From contig NZ_JANYMP010000015.1 of the NCBI RefSeq assembly GCF_025061645.1, positions 62,001 through 126,000 on the forward strand: a DNA stretch of 64,000 nucleotides, read 5' to 3'. Each line of letters begins with the position of its first letter. The stretch's first letter is position 1. A program made the position numbers and the translations under genes. Shown one piece after another: positions 36,218-44,335 of this stretch. The notes beneath the pieces are model-generated. The model made no database searches, had not been told where the DNA came from, and saw nothing but the letters and a program-made list of their open reading frames with translations. Source of the stretch: Umezawaea endophytica (GTDB lineage Bacteria; Actinomycetota; Actinomycetes; Mycobacteriales; Pseudonocardiaceae).

Positions 36218-36906
36218 TGACCGGGCTGGTCCTCCTCCTCGTGATCCTGGCCATCCTGGGGGCCGGGGTCGCGGTGGGGCTGTCCCGTCGCAAGCGGAAC
36301 CCGTTCACGAACCAGCAGTTCGTGTCGGAGTGGGAGCAGCGGATGCGCGCGGTCGAGGCGAGCCTCGGCTGGCGGTTCGTCGCGGAGGACCAGGGCTTCC
36401 AGGAACGGGTGCCGCACGTCGGCCGGATGCTCGAAGCCGACCGCAGCCGGGTGAAGTACCAGCTCGTCGGCCAGTGGCGCGGCGTGCCCGTGCTCGCCGT
36501 GGAGGTCGTGCTGCGCACGGACAACGTGGTGACGCACGAGTTCCGCACCTACTCCGCGGTCGTCGTGCCCCGGCCGATGCCCGGCCCGTGGGTGCTGGTC
36601 AGCCCGCGCGAGGACAGCGTGTGGGGGATCTTCGAGCAGTTCACCCTCACCGGCGACCCGCTGTTCGACCAGCGCTACGAGGTGCGCCGGGCGAACCCGG
36701 CGTTCGCGACGGCCCTGCTCGGGTCCGGCCTGACGCAGGCGCTGCTGCAAGACCCGCGCGCGGCGGGCGTCGCGTTCGCGTTCGACGAGCACGCCCTCGC
36801 CGCCGTCGTGCCGGGCCACCTGGTGCAAGCACCGCTGGGTCATCTGGCGGATCTGCTGCTCGACCTGGGGGGCCGGGTGCCGTGGCAGGCGCTACCGCGC
36901 GGGTGA
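36217..36906 (+). CDS. Membrane-anchored hypothetical protein
   Basis: This 229-residue protein has one N-terminal helix (residues 3-22, GLVLLLVILAILGAGVAVGL) followed by RRKRNP, so the remainder lies in the cytoplasm. The soluble domain contains VEASLGWRFVAED and no motif I recognise. The ATG overlaps the pyrE stop, so both are co-translated. It is similar in layout to the product of 34106-34807; whether they are true paralogues needs alignment. Confidence 0.75.
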   Translation: MTGLVLLLVILAILGAGVAVGLSRRKRNPFTNQQFVSEWEQRMRAVEASLGWRFVAEDQGFQERVPHVGRMLEADRSRVKYQLVGQWRGVPVLAVEVVLRTDNVVTHEFRTYSAVVVPRPMPGPWVLVSPREDSVWGIFEQFTLTGDPLFDQRYEVRRANPAFATALLGSGLTQALLQDPRAAGVAFAFDEHALAAVVPGHLVQAPLGHLADLLLDLGGRVPWQALPRG

Positions 36907-36938
36907 ACCGGGTGTTTATCACGCGCGCTGGGTGGAAT

Positions 36939-36961
36939 CCCCGTTCTACATTGGAACGGGG
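36939..36961 (+). promoter_or_regulatory. Hairpin overlapping a ribosome site
   Basis: CCCCGTTC (36939-36946) pairs with GAACGGGG (36954-36961) around seven bases. The second arm overlaps GGGGAGG, the ribosome site of the gene at 36970, so folding could limit translation. Confidence 0.35.
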
Positions 36962-36969
36962 AGGTGGAC

Positions 36970-37356
36970 GTGGTCTCTCAAGCGCTGGCCGAGCTGATCA
37001 TGACTGTGCACTTCGCCGTCCTGGTGTTCCTCATCGTGGGCGGCTTTCTGGCCTGGCACTGGCGCGGGTTGATCTACCCGCACCTGGCCATGGCGACGTG
37101 GGGACTCCTGGTCGTCGCGTTCCCGCTGAACTGCCCGCTGACCGCTGCCGAGAACTTCTTCCGCGTCCGCGCGGGGCAGCCCGAACTGGTGGACGGCTTC
37201 ATCGACCACTACATCGACGGGGTGCTCTACCCGCAGACGGCCGCAGGCGCGGTGCAGTTGCTGGTGGGTGTCCTGGTGCTGGGGTCGTGGACCGGCTACT
37301 ACCTGCGGTGGCGCGGTGAGCGCCACGCCGAATCGCGCCACGTCGGAGCCCACTGA
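36970..37356 (+). CDS. DUF2784 family membrane protein
   Basis: The 128-residue protein has three or four hydrophobic segments and the DUF2784 landmarks: HFAVLVFLIVGGFLAWHW, FPLNCPLTAAENFFR and GFIDHYIDGVLYPQ. Function of the family is unknown. GTG at 36970 lies six bases after GGGGAGG and is preferred to GTG at 36964, which has no spacing. Its 3' end overlaps the next gene by 41 bases. Confidence 0.85.
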   Translation: MVSQALAELIMTVHFAVLVFLIVGGFLAWHWRGLIYPHLAMATWGLLVVAFPLNCPLTAAENFFRVRAGQPELVDGFIDHYIDGVLYPQTAAGAVQLLVGVLVLGSWTGYYLRWRGERHAESRHVGAH

Positions 37357-38074
37357 GCGGACCGTGCTGCTGGAGGGCTTCCACGCGGTGAAGCACGCGT
37401 TGCGCTTCGGCGCGCCCGTGGAACCCCTCGTGACGCTGAGCACGTCCGCGCTGCTCGGGCTCGCGGAGTCGCACGCGCCGGACCTCCTCGAACGGCTCGG
37501 CCACGCGCGGGAGGTCGACAAGGCCGAGTTCACCCGGCTCGTCGGCCGTCCGCACCCGACCGGTGTGGCCGGGTTCGCCGCGCGGCCCGCCGTCGACGTC
37601 GCCGGGCTCGCCAAGGACCGCGACGCCCCGCTCGTCCTCCTCGACAACCCCCGCAACCTCGGCAACTTCGGCGCGGTCATCCGGGTCGCCGCCGGGCTCG
37701 GGGCGGGGGGTGTGCTGTCGATCGGGGACGTCGACCCGTGGCACCCGAACGTCCTGCGCGGCAGTGCCGGGCTGCACTTCGCGCTTCCGGTCGGCAGGCT
37801 CGACACGCTGGACGGCGTCGAGGGCCCGGTGTTCGCGCTGGACGCGGACGGGGCGGAGATCGTGGACGTGCGGATTCCGGCCGACGCGGTGCTGGCGTTC
37901 GGGTCCGAGCGGCACGGGTTGTCGGCGGCGGTGCGGGCGCGGGCGGACCACCTGGTGTCGTTGCCGATGCGGCCGCTGGTGTCCAGCTACAACCTGACCA
38001 CGTCCGTCGCCATGGCGTTGTACCACTGGGACCTCTTCCAGCGCGCGTCTGGAACGGTCAAGAACGCACGATGA
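37316..38074 (+). CDS. TrmH/SpoU family RNA methyltransferase
   Basis: The 252-residue protein has the three SPOUT motifs: NPRNLGNFGAVIRVAAG (motif 1), LAFGSERHGLS (motif 2) and SYNLTTSVAMALYHW (motif 3), which form the trefoil-knot SAM site for 2'-O-methylation of ribose in rRNA or tRNA. An N-terminal substrate-binding region covers residues 1-100. The target nucleotide is not identifiable. GTG at 37316 lies within the end of the DUF2784 gene; this overlap suggests coupled translation. Confidence 0.88.
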   Translation: MSATPNRATSEPTERTVLLEGFHAVKHALRFGAPVEPLVTLSTSALLGLAESHAPDLLERLGHAREVDKAEFTRLVGRPHPTGVAGFAARPAVDVAGLAKDRDAPLVLLDNPRNLGNFGAVIRVAAGLGAGGVLSIGDVDPWHPNVLRGSAGLHFALPVGRLDTLDGVEGPVFALDADGAEIVDVRIPADAVLAFGSERHGLSAAVRARADHLVSLPMRPLVSSYNLTTSVAMALYHWDLFQRASGTVKNAR

Positions 38075-38078
38075 CCTC

Positions 38079-39197
38079 GTGACGGTCGAGAGGTCCACCC
38101 CGAAGCTCCTGGCGGCACGTGCCGGAGTCGCCGAGCGAGCCGTGCACTCGCGCCACCTGCGCCGGGTTTGGGGCGTGCCGGGAACGCTGCTCGGCGTCGC
38201 CGCCTGGCCGGTGGACTGGCGCGGTCACCTGCACGTGCGGTTCAACTACTGGTGGCAGGCCCACCTGCTGGACTGCGTGGTCGACGCCCAGTTGCGGGCG
38301 CCGACCGAGGCGCGCAAGCAGGTGGTGCGGCGGCTGGTGCGCGGTGTGCGGGTGCGGAACCTGGTCGGGTGGACGAACGACTTCTACGACGACGTGGCCT
38401 GGCTGGGGCTGGCGCTGCTGCGGGCGGCGGAGGACGTCGGGGTCTCCAGGCCCGCCGGGGTCGCGGCGATCGCGGCGCGGCTGCGCGACGGCTGGACCGA
38501 CCACGGTGGCGGCGGGATCTGGTGGAAGCGGAACGACGACTTCAAGAACGTGCCCGCGAACGGTCCGACGGCGATCTTCTTCGCCCGCCTGTCGAGGGCG
38601 GGCGGGTCGCGCGGCGACCTCGGCCGGGCGCGGTCCATCGTGGACTGGATGGAGTCGAACCTGGTCGACCCCGAGTCGGGGTTGGCGTGGGACGGCCTGC
38701 ACGTGCACCCGAACGGTGAGATCCGCGAGATCGAGAAGAACGTCTACTCGTACTGCCAAGGGGTTCTGCTCGGGGCGAACCTCGAACTGGTGCGGGAGTC
38801 GCCGTCGGCGCTGGACCGGGTCGAGCGGTTGATCCGCGCGGTCGACAAGGAACTCGCGGTCGACGGGGTGCTGCGCGGCCACGGCGGTGGTGACGGCGGG
38901 CTGTTCGGCGGGATCCTGCTGCGCTACCTGGCGCGGGCGGCCGTCGCGCTGCCCGACCTCGACCGGCGGGCCGCCGCGGACATCGCCGCCGACGTCGTGT
39001 TCTCGTCGGCGGAAGCGGTGTGGGACAACAGGACCGTGGCCGTCAGCGGGCCGATGTTCGGTCCTGAGTGGACGGAACCGGCCGTCGCCGGGGGGCGACG
39101 GCCGGAGAACGACCTGTCCGTCCAGCTCGGCGGGTGGATGGCCCTCGAAGCCGCCGCGCTGCTGGAGCGCAGCGGCTTCGACCCGCCGCGCCGCTAG
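38079..39197 (+). CDS. Glycoside hydrolase family 76 protein
   Basis: The 372-residue protein resembles GH76 alpha-1,6-mannanases. FNYWWQAHLLDCVVDAQ and the catalytic Asp pair in NDFYDDVAWLGLALLRA (near residue 104) match the family. Most GH76 enzymes are secreted, but this one begins with a basic, non-hydrophobic N-terminus and no signal peptide, so it may act in the cytoplasm on an internal glycan. GTG at 38079 follows the preceding stop by four bases. The last four bases overlap the convergent SDR gene. Confidence 0.82.
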   Translation: MTVERSTPKLLAARAGVAERAVHSRHLRRVWGVPGTLLGVAAWPVDWRGHLHVRFNYWWQAHLLDCVVDAQLRAPTEARKQVVRRLVRGVRVRNLVGWTNDFYDDVAWLGLALLRAAEDVGVSRPAGVAAIAARLRDGWTDHGGGGIWWKRNDDFKNVPANGPTAIFFARLSRAGGSRGDLGRARSIVDWMESNLVDPESGLAWDGLHVHPNGEIREIEKNVYSYCQGVLLGANLELVRESPSALDRVERLIRAVDKELAVDGVLRGHGGGDGGLFGGILLRYLARAAVALPDLDRRAAADIAADVVFSSAEAVWDNRTVAVSGPMFGPEWTEPAVAGGRRPENDLSVQLGGWMALEAAALLERSGFDPPRR

Positions 39198-40276
39198 CGG
39201 GCCAGCAGCCCGCGGTACCAGTCGAGGTAGTGGGCCAGCTCGTCCAGGTCGAACCGCCAAGAGTGCAGCGCGGGCGAACCCACGGCGTCGACCAGGTTCT
39301 TCTGGTCGAACCGCTTGTCGCCGGTCATGTACGAGCCGTAGAACTCGATCTTGCGGTCGAACTCCCGCTCCAACTGGGTGAACCCGGTGACGTCGTCGGT
39401 GTGCACGGGCCGGGGCAGCCCCGCCTTCTCGAACATCACCCCGAGGCCCGGTCCGACCTGGAGCGGGGCCGGGTGGGTCAGGTGGAACACCTCGGCTGTC
39501 GACCCGGACTGGCTGATGCTCACGGCGTCCGCCACGACCAGGTCCACCGGCACCAGGTTGACCCGCGCGAGCGCTTCGGCGCGCACCCGCATCGGCGTGG
39601 CCAGGTCCTCCGGCGACCCCAGCGCGCCGAGCGCCCGGCGGAACTGCGAGAGCCTGCGCTGGATCCCGTACAGCCCGGACTGCCCGCCGCACAGCGCGTA
39701 CGTGCGGCTGTGACCGATCACGACGCTGGGCCGCAACGTCCTGGTGGCGAACGCCGTGGCCTCCGACACCAGGCGTTCGGCGCCGATCTTGCTGTCCTCG
39801 TAGCGGTTGTTGGTCTCCACGCCGTCCATCCGGACCTCGGGGATCTCGCCGTCCAACCGTCCCGCCACGTACGCCGTGCTCGTGTAGTTGAACGTCGACG
39901 CGCCCGCGGCCTCGGCCAGGTCGAGCGCGTTGCGGGTGCCCTCGACGTTGGTGTCCCGCAACGCTTCCCAGTGCCGGTCCTCGTACCGCAGGTCCGCCGC
40001 GTTGTGCCAGAACTCCCCGGCTCCGCTCAGGCCCTCCACGCCGAGGCGCGGCTTGCCGAGGTCGGCGGGGACGACCGTGACGCGCTTGTCGATCTCCAGC
40101 CCGTCCGCGCCGTACTCGCGGGCCGCCTTGGCCAGCGCGGTCCTCAGCTTCTCCTCCGGTTCGACCTTGCGGCCGGGCCGGACCAGGCACACGACCTCGT
40201 CGTCGGTGCGCGCCAGCAGTTCCAGGACCAGGGCCGCCCCGACCAGCCCGGTCGCGCCGGTGACCACCTGCTTCAC
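39194..40276 (-). CDS. Thioester-reductase-like SDR (NAD-binding) protein
   Basis: The 360-residue protein is an extended short-chain dehydrogenase: TGATGLVGAALVLELLA at the start, FWHNAADLRYEDRHW and YTSTAYVAG in the middle, and RYEDSKIGAE with catalytic Tyr and Lys. It matches the NAD-binding_4 group that includes thioester reductase domains and fatty acyl-CoA reductases. GTG at 40276 overlaps the P450 stop (GTGA). It is the last gene of a cluster with a P450 and an E2-like acyltransferase, suggesting reduction or modification of an acyl chain. Substrate unknown. Confidence 0.82.
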   Translation of the reverse strand: MKQVVTGATGLVGAALVLELLARTDDEVVCLVRPGRKVEPEEKLRTALAKAAREYGADGLEIDKRVTVVPADLGKPRLGVEGLSGAGEFWHNAADLRYEDRHWEALRDTNVEGTRNALDLAEAAGASTFNYTSTAYVAGRLDGEIPEVRMDGVETNNRYEDSKIGAERLVSEATAFATRTLRPSVVIGHSRTYALCGGQSGLYGIQRRLSQFRRALGALGSPEDLATPMRVRAEALARVNLVPVDLVVADAVSISQSGSTAEVFHLTHPAPLQVGPGLGVMFEKAGLPRPVHTDDVTGFTQLEREFDRKIEFYGSYMTGDKRFDQKNLVDAVGSPALHSWRFDLDELAHYLDWYRGLLAR

Positions 40277-41544
40277 GGCCGCCTCCCGGTGGGGGTGAAG
40301 TACGCGGGCATCCGGCCGATCGCGTTGATGAAGTTGCCCGCCACGTACCGCGGCGTGCCGATCCGGAGGTCCGGCAGTTGCCGGTAGACCTCGGTGAGGA
40401 CGTGCCGCAGTTCGAGCTTCGCGAGGTGCGCGCCGAGGCAGTAGTGCGGTCCTCCGCCGCCGAAGGCGATGTGCCGGTTCGGCGTGCGGGTGATGTCGAA
40501 GTTCCACGGGTCCGTGAAGACCTGTTCATCGCGGTTGGCCGACGAGTAGAAGAGCACGACGTGCTCCCCGGCCTCGATGGTCTGCCCACCCAGTTCGGTG
40601 CGCTCCACGGCGGTGCGGCGGAAGGTCATGATGGGGGTGGACCAGCGCAGGACCTCCTCGACCGCGCCCGGCAGGTGCGCGTCGAGGTCGCCGAGCAGCA
40701 GGGCGCGCTGGGCGGGGAAGCGGTCGAGCGCGTGCACGCCGTGGCTGATGGCGTGCCGGGTGGTCTCGTTGCCCGCGATGAACAGCAGGATGAAGAACGC
40801 GCGGATCTCGTCGTCGGTGAGCCGTTCGCCGTCGACCTCGGCCTGGATGAGCGCGCTCATGAGGTCGTCGGTCGGGTGGTCGCGCTTCTCGTCGATCAGG
40901 TCGAGGGACATGGCGGTGAACGCGACCACGCCGTCGCGGATGGCCTGTCCGGGGTCGGTGCCGCCGAACTCGGGGTCCTTGCAGCCGATCATGGCGTTCG
41001 CGTGGACGAGGGCGCGGTCCCGCTGGTCCTCGGGCAGCCCGATGATCTCGCAGATGGTCCAGATCGGCAGCCGCTCGGCGACGCCGGTGACGAAGTCGAC
41101 CTCGCCGAGGTGGGCCACGGAGGCGACCACGTCGTGGGCGGCGCGCCGGATGGCGGCGTCCATCCGCGCCATCCGGCGGGGGGTGAAGGTGGTGGTGATG
41201 AGCTTGCGGAGCCGGGCGTGCCGGGGGCCGTCCATCGCGATGATCGACTGCGTCGCCTCGGCCAGCGCGGGGGGCAGGATCTCCAGGGTCACGCCGCCGA
41301 AGTACGCGGAGGAGGAGAACGTTCGAGGATTTCGACTGACTTCGGAAACGTCGTCATGGTTGACGACCGCCCAATAACCCTGCGTTTCCACCGAGGGGAT
41401 AACGGGGTTTTCAATGGCCGGCTGCCACGAGACCGGATGATTCCGTCTCAACTCGGCGAATCGGGAATCCCGGTCCTCGGGAGACGACGACCAGAATTCC
41501 TCGGAGGAGAGGTTTACCGCAACGGCATTCTCCAAAGTCGTCAT
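40273..41544 (-). CDS. Cytochrome P450
   Basis: The 423-residue protein is a soluble bacterial P450. The oxygen-binding helix has FIAGNETTRHAISHG, the EXXR motif is EEVLR, and the haem loop is FGGGGPHYCLGAHLAKLE with its axial Cys. IAMDGPRHARLRKLITTTFTPRRM is like the mycobacterial CYP124/125/142 group that oxidises lipid or sterol side chains; this closeness is an impression. ATG at 41544 overlaps the upstream gene's stop (ATGA). No ferredoxin gene is nearby. Confidence 0.92.
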   Translation of the reverse strand: MTTLENAVAVNLSSEEFWSSSPEDRDSRFAELRRNHPVSWQPAIENPVIPSVETQGYWAVVNHDDVSEVSRNPRTFSSSAYFGGVTLEILPPALAEATQSIIAMDGPRHARLRKLITTTFTPRRMARMDAAIRRAAHDVVASVAHLGEVDFVTGVAERLPIWTICEIIGLPEDQRDRALVHANAMIGCKDPEFGGTDPGQAIRDGVVAFTAMSLDLIDEKRDHPTDDLMSALIQAEVDGERLTDDEIRAFFILLFIAGNETTRHAISHGVHALDRFPAQRALLLGDLDAHLPGAVEEVLRWSTPIMTFRRTAVERTELGGQTIEAGEHVVLFYSSANRDEQVFTDPWNFDITRTPNRHIAFGGGGPHYCLGAHLAKLELRHVLTEVYRQLPDLRIGTPRYVAGNFINAIGRMPAYFTPTGRRP

Positions 41545-42356
41545 GATGTTGTTTCCGAGAGTTCCGCGGCGATCTCCCCGCGCAGCACGGACTCCAGCTC
41601 GACCAGCGCCCTGGCGACCGTCGACCCGTCCAGCACCCGGTGGTCGTAGGTGAGTCGCACGTCCAACGTCCCGTCGTCCTCGAACTGCCCGTAGTTCAAC
41701 GTCGTCGTCAACGGCGAGAGCTGGTGCAGGCTGGCCCCGCCCTCGGACGCCGTGGTGCTGGCCGCGAACGTGCCGAGGAAGTAGGCGCGGAACGGGCCGC
41801 GGGCCTGCACCGCGAGCCACCAGATCAGCCTGCGGACCGGGAACGGCAGGCCGCTCAGCTTGAGGATCCGCCGGTAGCTGCGCAAACTCTCCAGCGGAGC
41901 CGTCTTGTACTTGCGCACGATGGCGTCGACCTCGCGCAGCGACAGCGTCTCGGGCCTGGGGACGCGGGTGAAGAACACCGCGCTCTCCCCCTCGTACACC
42001 CGCTCCACGCTGAACGACGCGGCCGTCTCGGGGTGCTCGTAGAGCTGGGCCCGCGGGAACGAGAAGTACGCGCGGCGCAGCTCGGGGTGCCTGGAGCACA
42101 CGACGCCGTACGCCTTGATGAAGATCGCGCACCAACTCACGTGGTCGGTCGCCGTGGCCCGCGCGGCGACCACGTCGCCCAGGCGCATCCGCCGTTGCAT
42201 CGGCACGCTGGGGACCTTGCGCGAATGGTGGAGCAGGTCGCGCATGAACTGCCGGGGCGGCGAAAGCCGGAGCGTTCGCCCGCGTCGAATGGGGACGTCC
42301 CGTGTCGGACTCGGAAGCTCCCCTGATTGCCGTGTTATCGGTGTCCTGATGAGCAT
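41541..42356 (-). CDS. Stand-alone 2-oxoacid dehydrogenase E2-like acyltransferase
   Basis: The 271-residue protein has only the catalytic domain of dihydrolipoyl acyltransferases. The active-site motif DHRVLDGSTVARAL (His and Asp) is near residue 240, preceded by SPLTTTLNYGQFEDDG. The lipoyl and E1/E3-binding domains are absent, and no E1 or E3 genes are nearby, so it is not a normal E2. It probably transfers an acyl group from CoA to an unknown acceptor. ATG at 42356 is the first in frame; no clear ribosome site. First gene of the three-gene cluster. Confidence 0.78.
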   Translation of the reverse strand: MLIRTPITRQSGELPSPTRDVPIRRGRTLRLSPPRQFMRDLLHHSRKVPSVPMQRRMRLGDVVAARATATDHVSWCAIFIKAYGVVCSRHPELRRAYFSFPRAQLYEHPETAASFSVERVYEGESAVFFTRVPRPETLSLREVDAIVRKYKTAPLESLRSYRRILKLSGLPFPVRRLIWWLAVQARGPFRAYFLGTFAASTTASEGGASLHQLSPLTTTLNYGQFEDDGTLDVRLTYDHRVLDGSTVARALVELESVLRGEIAAELSETTS

Positions 42357-42434
42357 GCGTCCGACGATAAGGACGAAAAGTACGCTCTCCGAGAACGTTG
42401 TCCGGAATAGGGGTTGATGTAAATCATATTGCGC

Positions 42435-43412
42435 TCAGTGACAGCCGCAGGACTGTCGGTGCTTCAGCGTCGGCGCGAGCCGGATGGTTTCCGCCGGGCG
42501 GTGCGGGTCGGTGATCCTCGACAGCAGCAACCTGACGGCCGTTCGGCCGATCTCCTCGATCGGCTGGGCCATCGTCGTGAGCGCCGGTTCGACCAGTTCG
42601 GACCACTCGACCTCGTCGTAGGAGACCAGCGCCAGGTCCCGGCCGATCCGCAGCCCGCGGGTGCGGATCTCGTGCATCACGCTGGTCAGGACCATGTGGT
42701 CGCCCGCGATCACGGCCGTCGGCGGCGACTCCAGGTCCAGCAGCGGGCCCAGTTTGCCGTCGGACGAGACGAGGTCCTCGTCCCACTGGAGACCGGACCG
42801 GCCGAGCCCGAGGCGGTAGCCGAGTACGCGCTCGTCGGTGGTCGCGAGACCGATCTGGCCGGTGACCATCCCGATCCTCCGGTGGCCAAGCTCGGCCAGG
42901 TGCCGCGCCAACTGGGACGTGGACTGGACGTTCTCCGGCCCGACCTGGTCCATGTCCTGGCTCATCGTCAGCCGGTCGACGAGCACCGTCGGGATGCCGA
43001 GGCGGCGGAGTTCGGGCAGCACGGCGCCGCCCGCCCCCGCCGACGGTGTCAGCAGCAGGCCGTCGACCCGACGGCCGCGGAGCATCCGCACGGCCGCCTG
43101 CTCGGACTCGGCGGTGTCGCGCGTGTCGATCAGGACGAGGGAGTAGCCGGCGGTCGTGGCCTCGTTCTCGATGGCGGCGATCAGCTCCGCGAAGTACGGG
43201 TGCGACACCAGCGAGACGGCCAGCCCCAAGGACTTCGTGCCGCCCGTCACGAGGGAGCGCGCGATGGCGTCCCCGGTGTAGCCGGTCTCCTCGATGGCCT
43301 TGAGGACGCGTTCCTTCGTCTCCGGTGCCACCGACCGGGTCTCGTTGATGACGTGTGAGACCGTGGTGATGGAGACCCCGGCGAGGGTTGCGACCTCCTT
43401 CATGGTGATCAT
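42435..43412 (-). CDS. LacI family transcriptional regulator
   Basis: The 325-residue protein has a LacI helix-turn-helix (MKEVATLAGVSITTVSHVIN) with hinge helix, then a periplasmic-binding-like sugar domain (LGLAVSLVSHPYFAELI, RRVDGLLLTPSAG). It most likely represses the divergent sugar kinase genes by binding the operator at 43439-43452. The C-terminus ends in SCGCH. ATG at 43412; MKEVA two codons later is also possible. The effector is probably the sugar handled by the kinases. Confidence 0.9.
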   Translation of the reverse strand: MITMKEVATLAGVSITTVSHVINETRSVAPETKERVLKAIEETGYTGDAIARSLVTGGTKSLGLAVSLVSHPYFAELIAAIENEATTAGYSLVLIDTRDTAESEQAAVRMLRGRRVDGLLLTPSAGAGGAVLPELRRLGIPTVLVDRLTMSQDMDQVGPENVQSTSQLARHLAELGHRRIGMVTGQIGLATTDERVLGYRLGLGRSGLQWDEDLVSSDGKLGPLLDLESPPTAVIAGDHMVLTSVMHEIRTRGLRIGRDLALVSYDEVEWSELVEPALTTMAQPIEEIGRTAVRLLLSRITDPHRPAETIRLAPTLKHRQSCGCH

Positions 43413-43438
43413 CTGGCGCCTGCCCCGTTCCCCGTTCG

Positions 43439-43452
43439 CGCAATCGCTTGCG
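43439..43452. promoter_or_regulatory. LacI-type operator
   Basis: CGCAATCGCTTGCG is an inverted repeat with arms CGCAA/TTGCG containing AANCGNTT, the core of LacI-family operators. It lies between the divergent LacI gene and the kinase gene at 43484. Confidence 0.65.
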
Positions 43453-43483
43453 ACCGGACCCTACCTGCTAGGAGGCGTTCGCG

Positions 43484-44335
43484 ATGGTTGCGGTGATGTG
43501 TGTCGGCCTCACCACCGTCGACGTCATCCAGCAGGTGGGTGAATTCCCCGTTCCGGGTGAGAAGGTGCAGTCCAGGGGTGTCCACATGACACCGGGAGGC
43601 CCCGCGGCCAACGCCGCGACGACGGTGGCCGCCCTCGGCCACGAGGCCGTGCTGCTGACCGCTCTGGGCCGGGACGCGCTCGGGATGTTCGCCGCCGCCG
43701 GCCTCGCCTCGCGGGGCGTCGAGTTCCACGACGTGGCGCCCGACTCCCGCATCTCGCTCAGCATGGTCGCGGTCCGCGAGCACGACGGCGAGAGGACCGT
43801 GATCTCCCGCAACGCGGCCGAAGTGGACCCGCGCGCCACTGTGGACTCCGTAACGCCGTTTGTTTTGCGGGCGGACGTGCTGCTGCTCGACGGGCACCTC
43901 GGTCCGCTGGCCCTGACATCGGCGAAAGTGGCCAAAGATGCCGGTTTGCCGGTGGTGCTCGACGCCGGGAGCTGGAAACCTGTGCTTGAAGACCTGCTGC
44001 CGCTGGTGGACGTGGCCGCGTGCTCGTCGGCTTTCGGGCCGACCGAGGACGAGCTGCACGCCCTCGGGGTGCCGCTGGTGATCCGGACGAACGGTGCGAA
44101 CCCGGTCGCGTGGTCGTGTGACGGGGAGTTCCACGAACTGCCGGTACCCGCGGTGGACGTGCGCGACACCAACGGCGCGGGGGACGTGTGGCACGGTGCC
44201 CTTGCCGTCGCGCTCGCCCGGCAGGAACCGGTCGCGGCAGCGATCGGGTATGCGAACGCGGTCGCGGCCGTGAGGGTGCGCAACACCGCGCAGGATTGGC
44301 TTGAGGAGTTGGCAAGGTGGCAGGACAGCAGGTGA
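43484..44335 (+). CDS. PfkB family carbohydrate kinase
   Basis: The 283-residue kinase has the two PfkB signatures: GGPAANAATTVAALG near residue 38 and DTNGAGDVWHGALAVAL near 228, where the Asp is the catalytic base. Such enzymes phosphorylate sugars or nucleosides such as ribose, fructose or ketodeoxygluconate; the LacI neighbour favours a sugar. CTAGGAGG precedes the ATG by a few bases. Its end overlaps the next gene by 19 bases. Confidence 0.88.
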   Translation: MVAVMCVGLTTVDVIQQVGEFPVPGEKVQSRGVHMTPGGPAANAATTVAALGHEAVLLTALGRDALGMFAAAGLASRGVEFHDVAPDSRISLSMVAVREHDGERTVISRNAAEVDPRATVDSVTPFVLRADVLLLDGHLGPLALTSAKVAKDAGLPVVLDAGSWKPVLEDLLPLVDVAACSSAFGPTEDELHALGVPLVIRTNGANPVAWSCDGEFHELPVPAVDVRDTNGAGDVWHGALAVALARQEPVAAAIGYANAVAAVRVRNTAQDWLEELARWQDSR

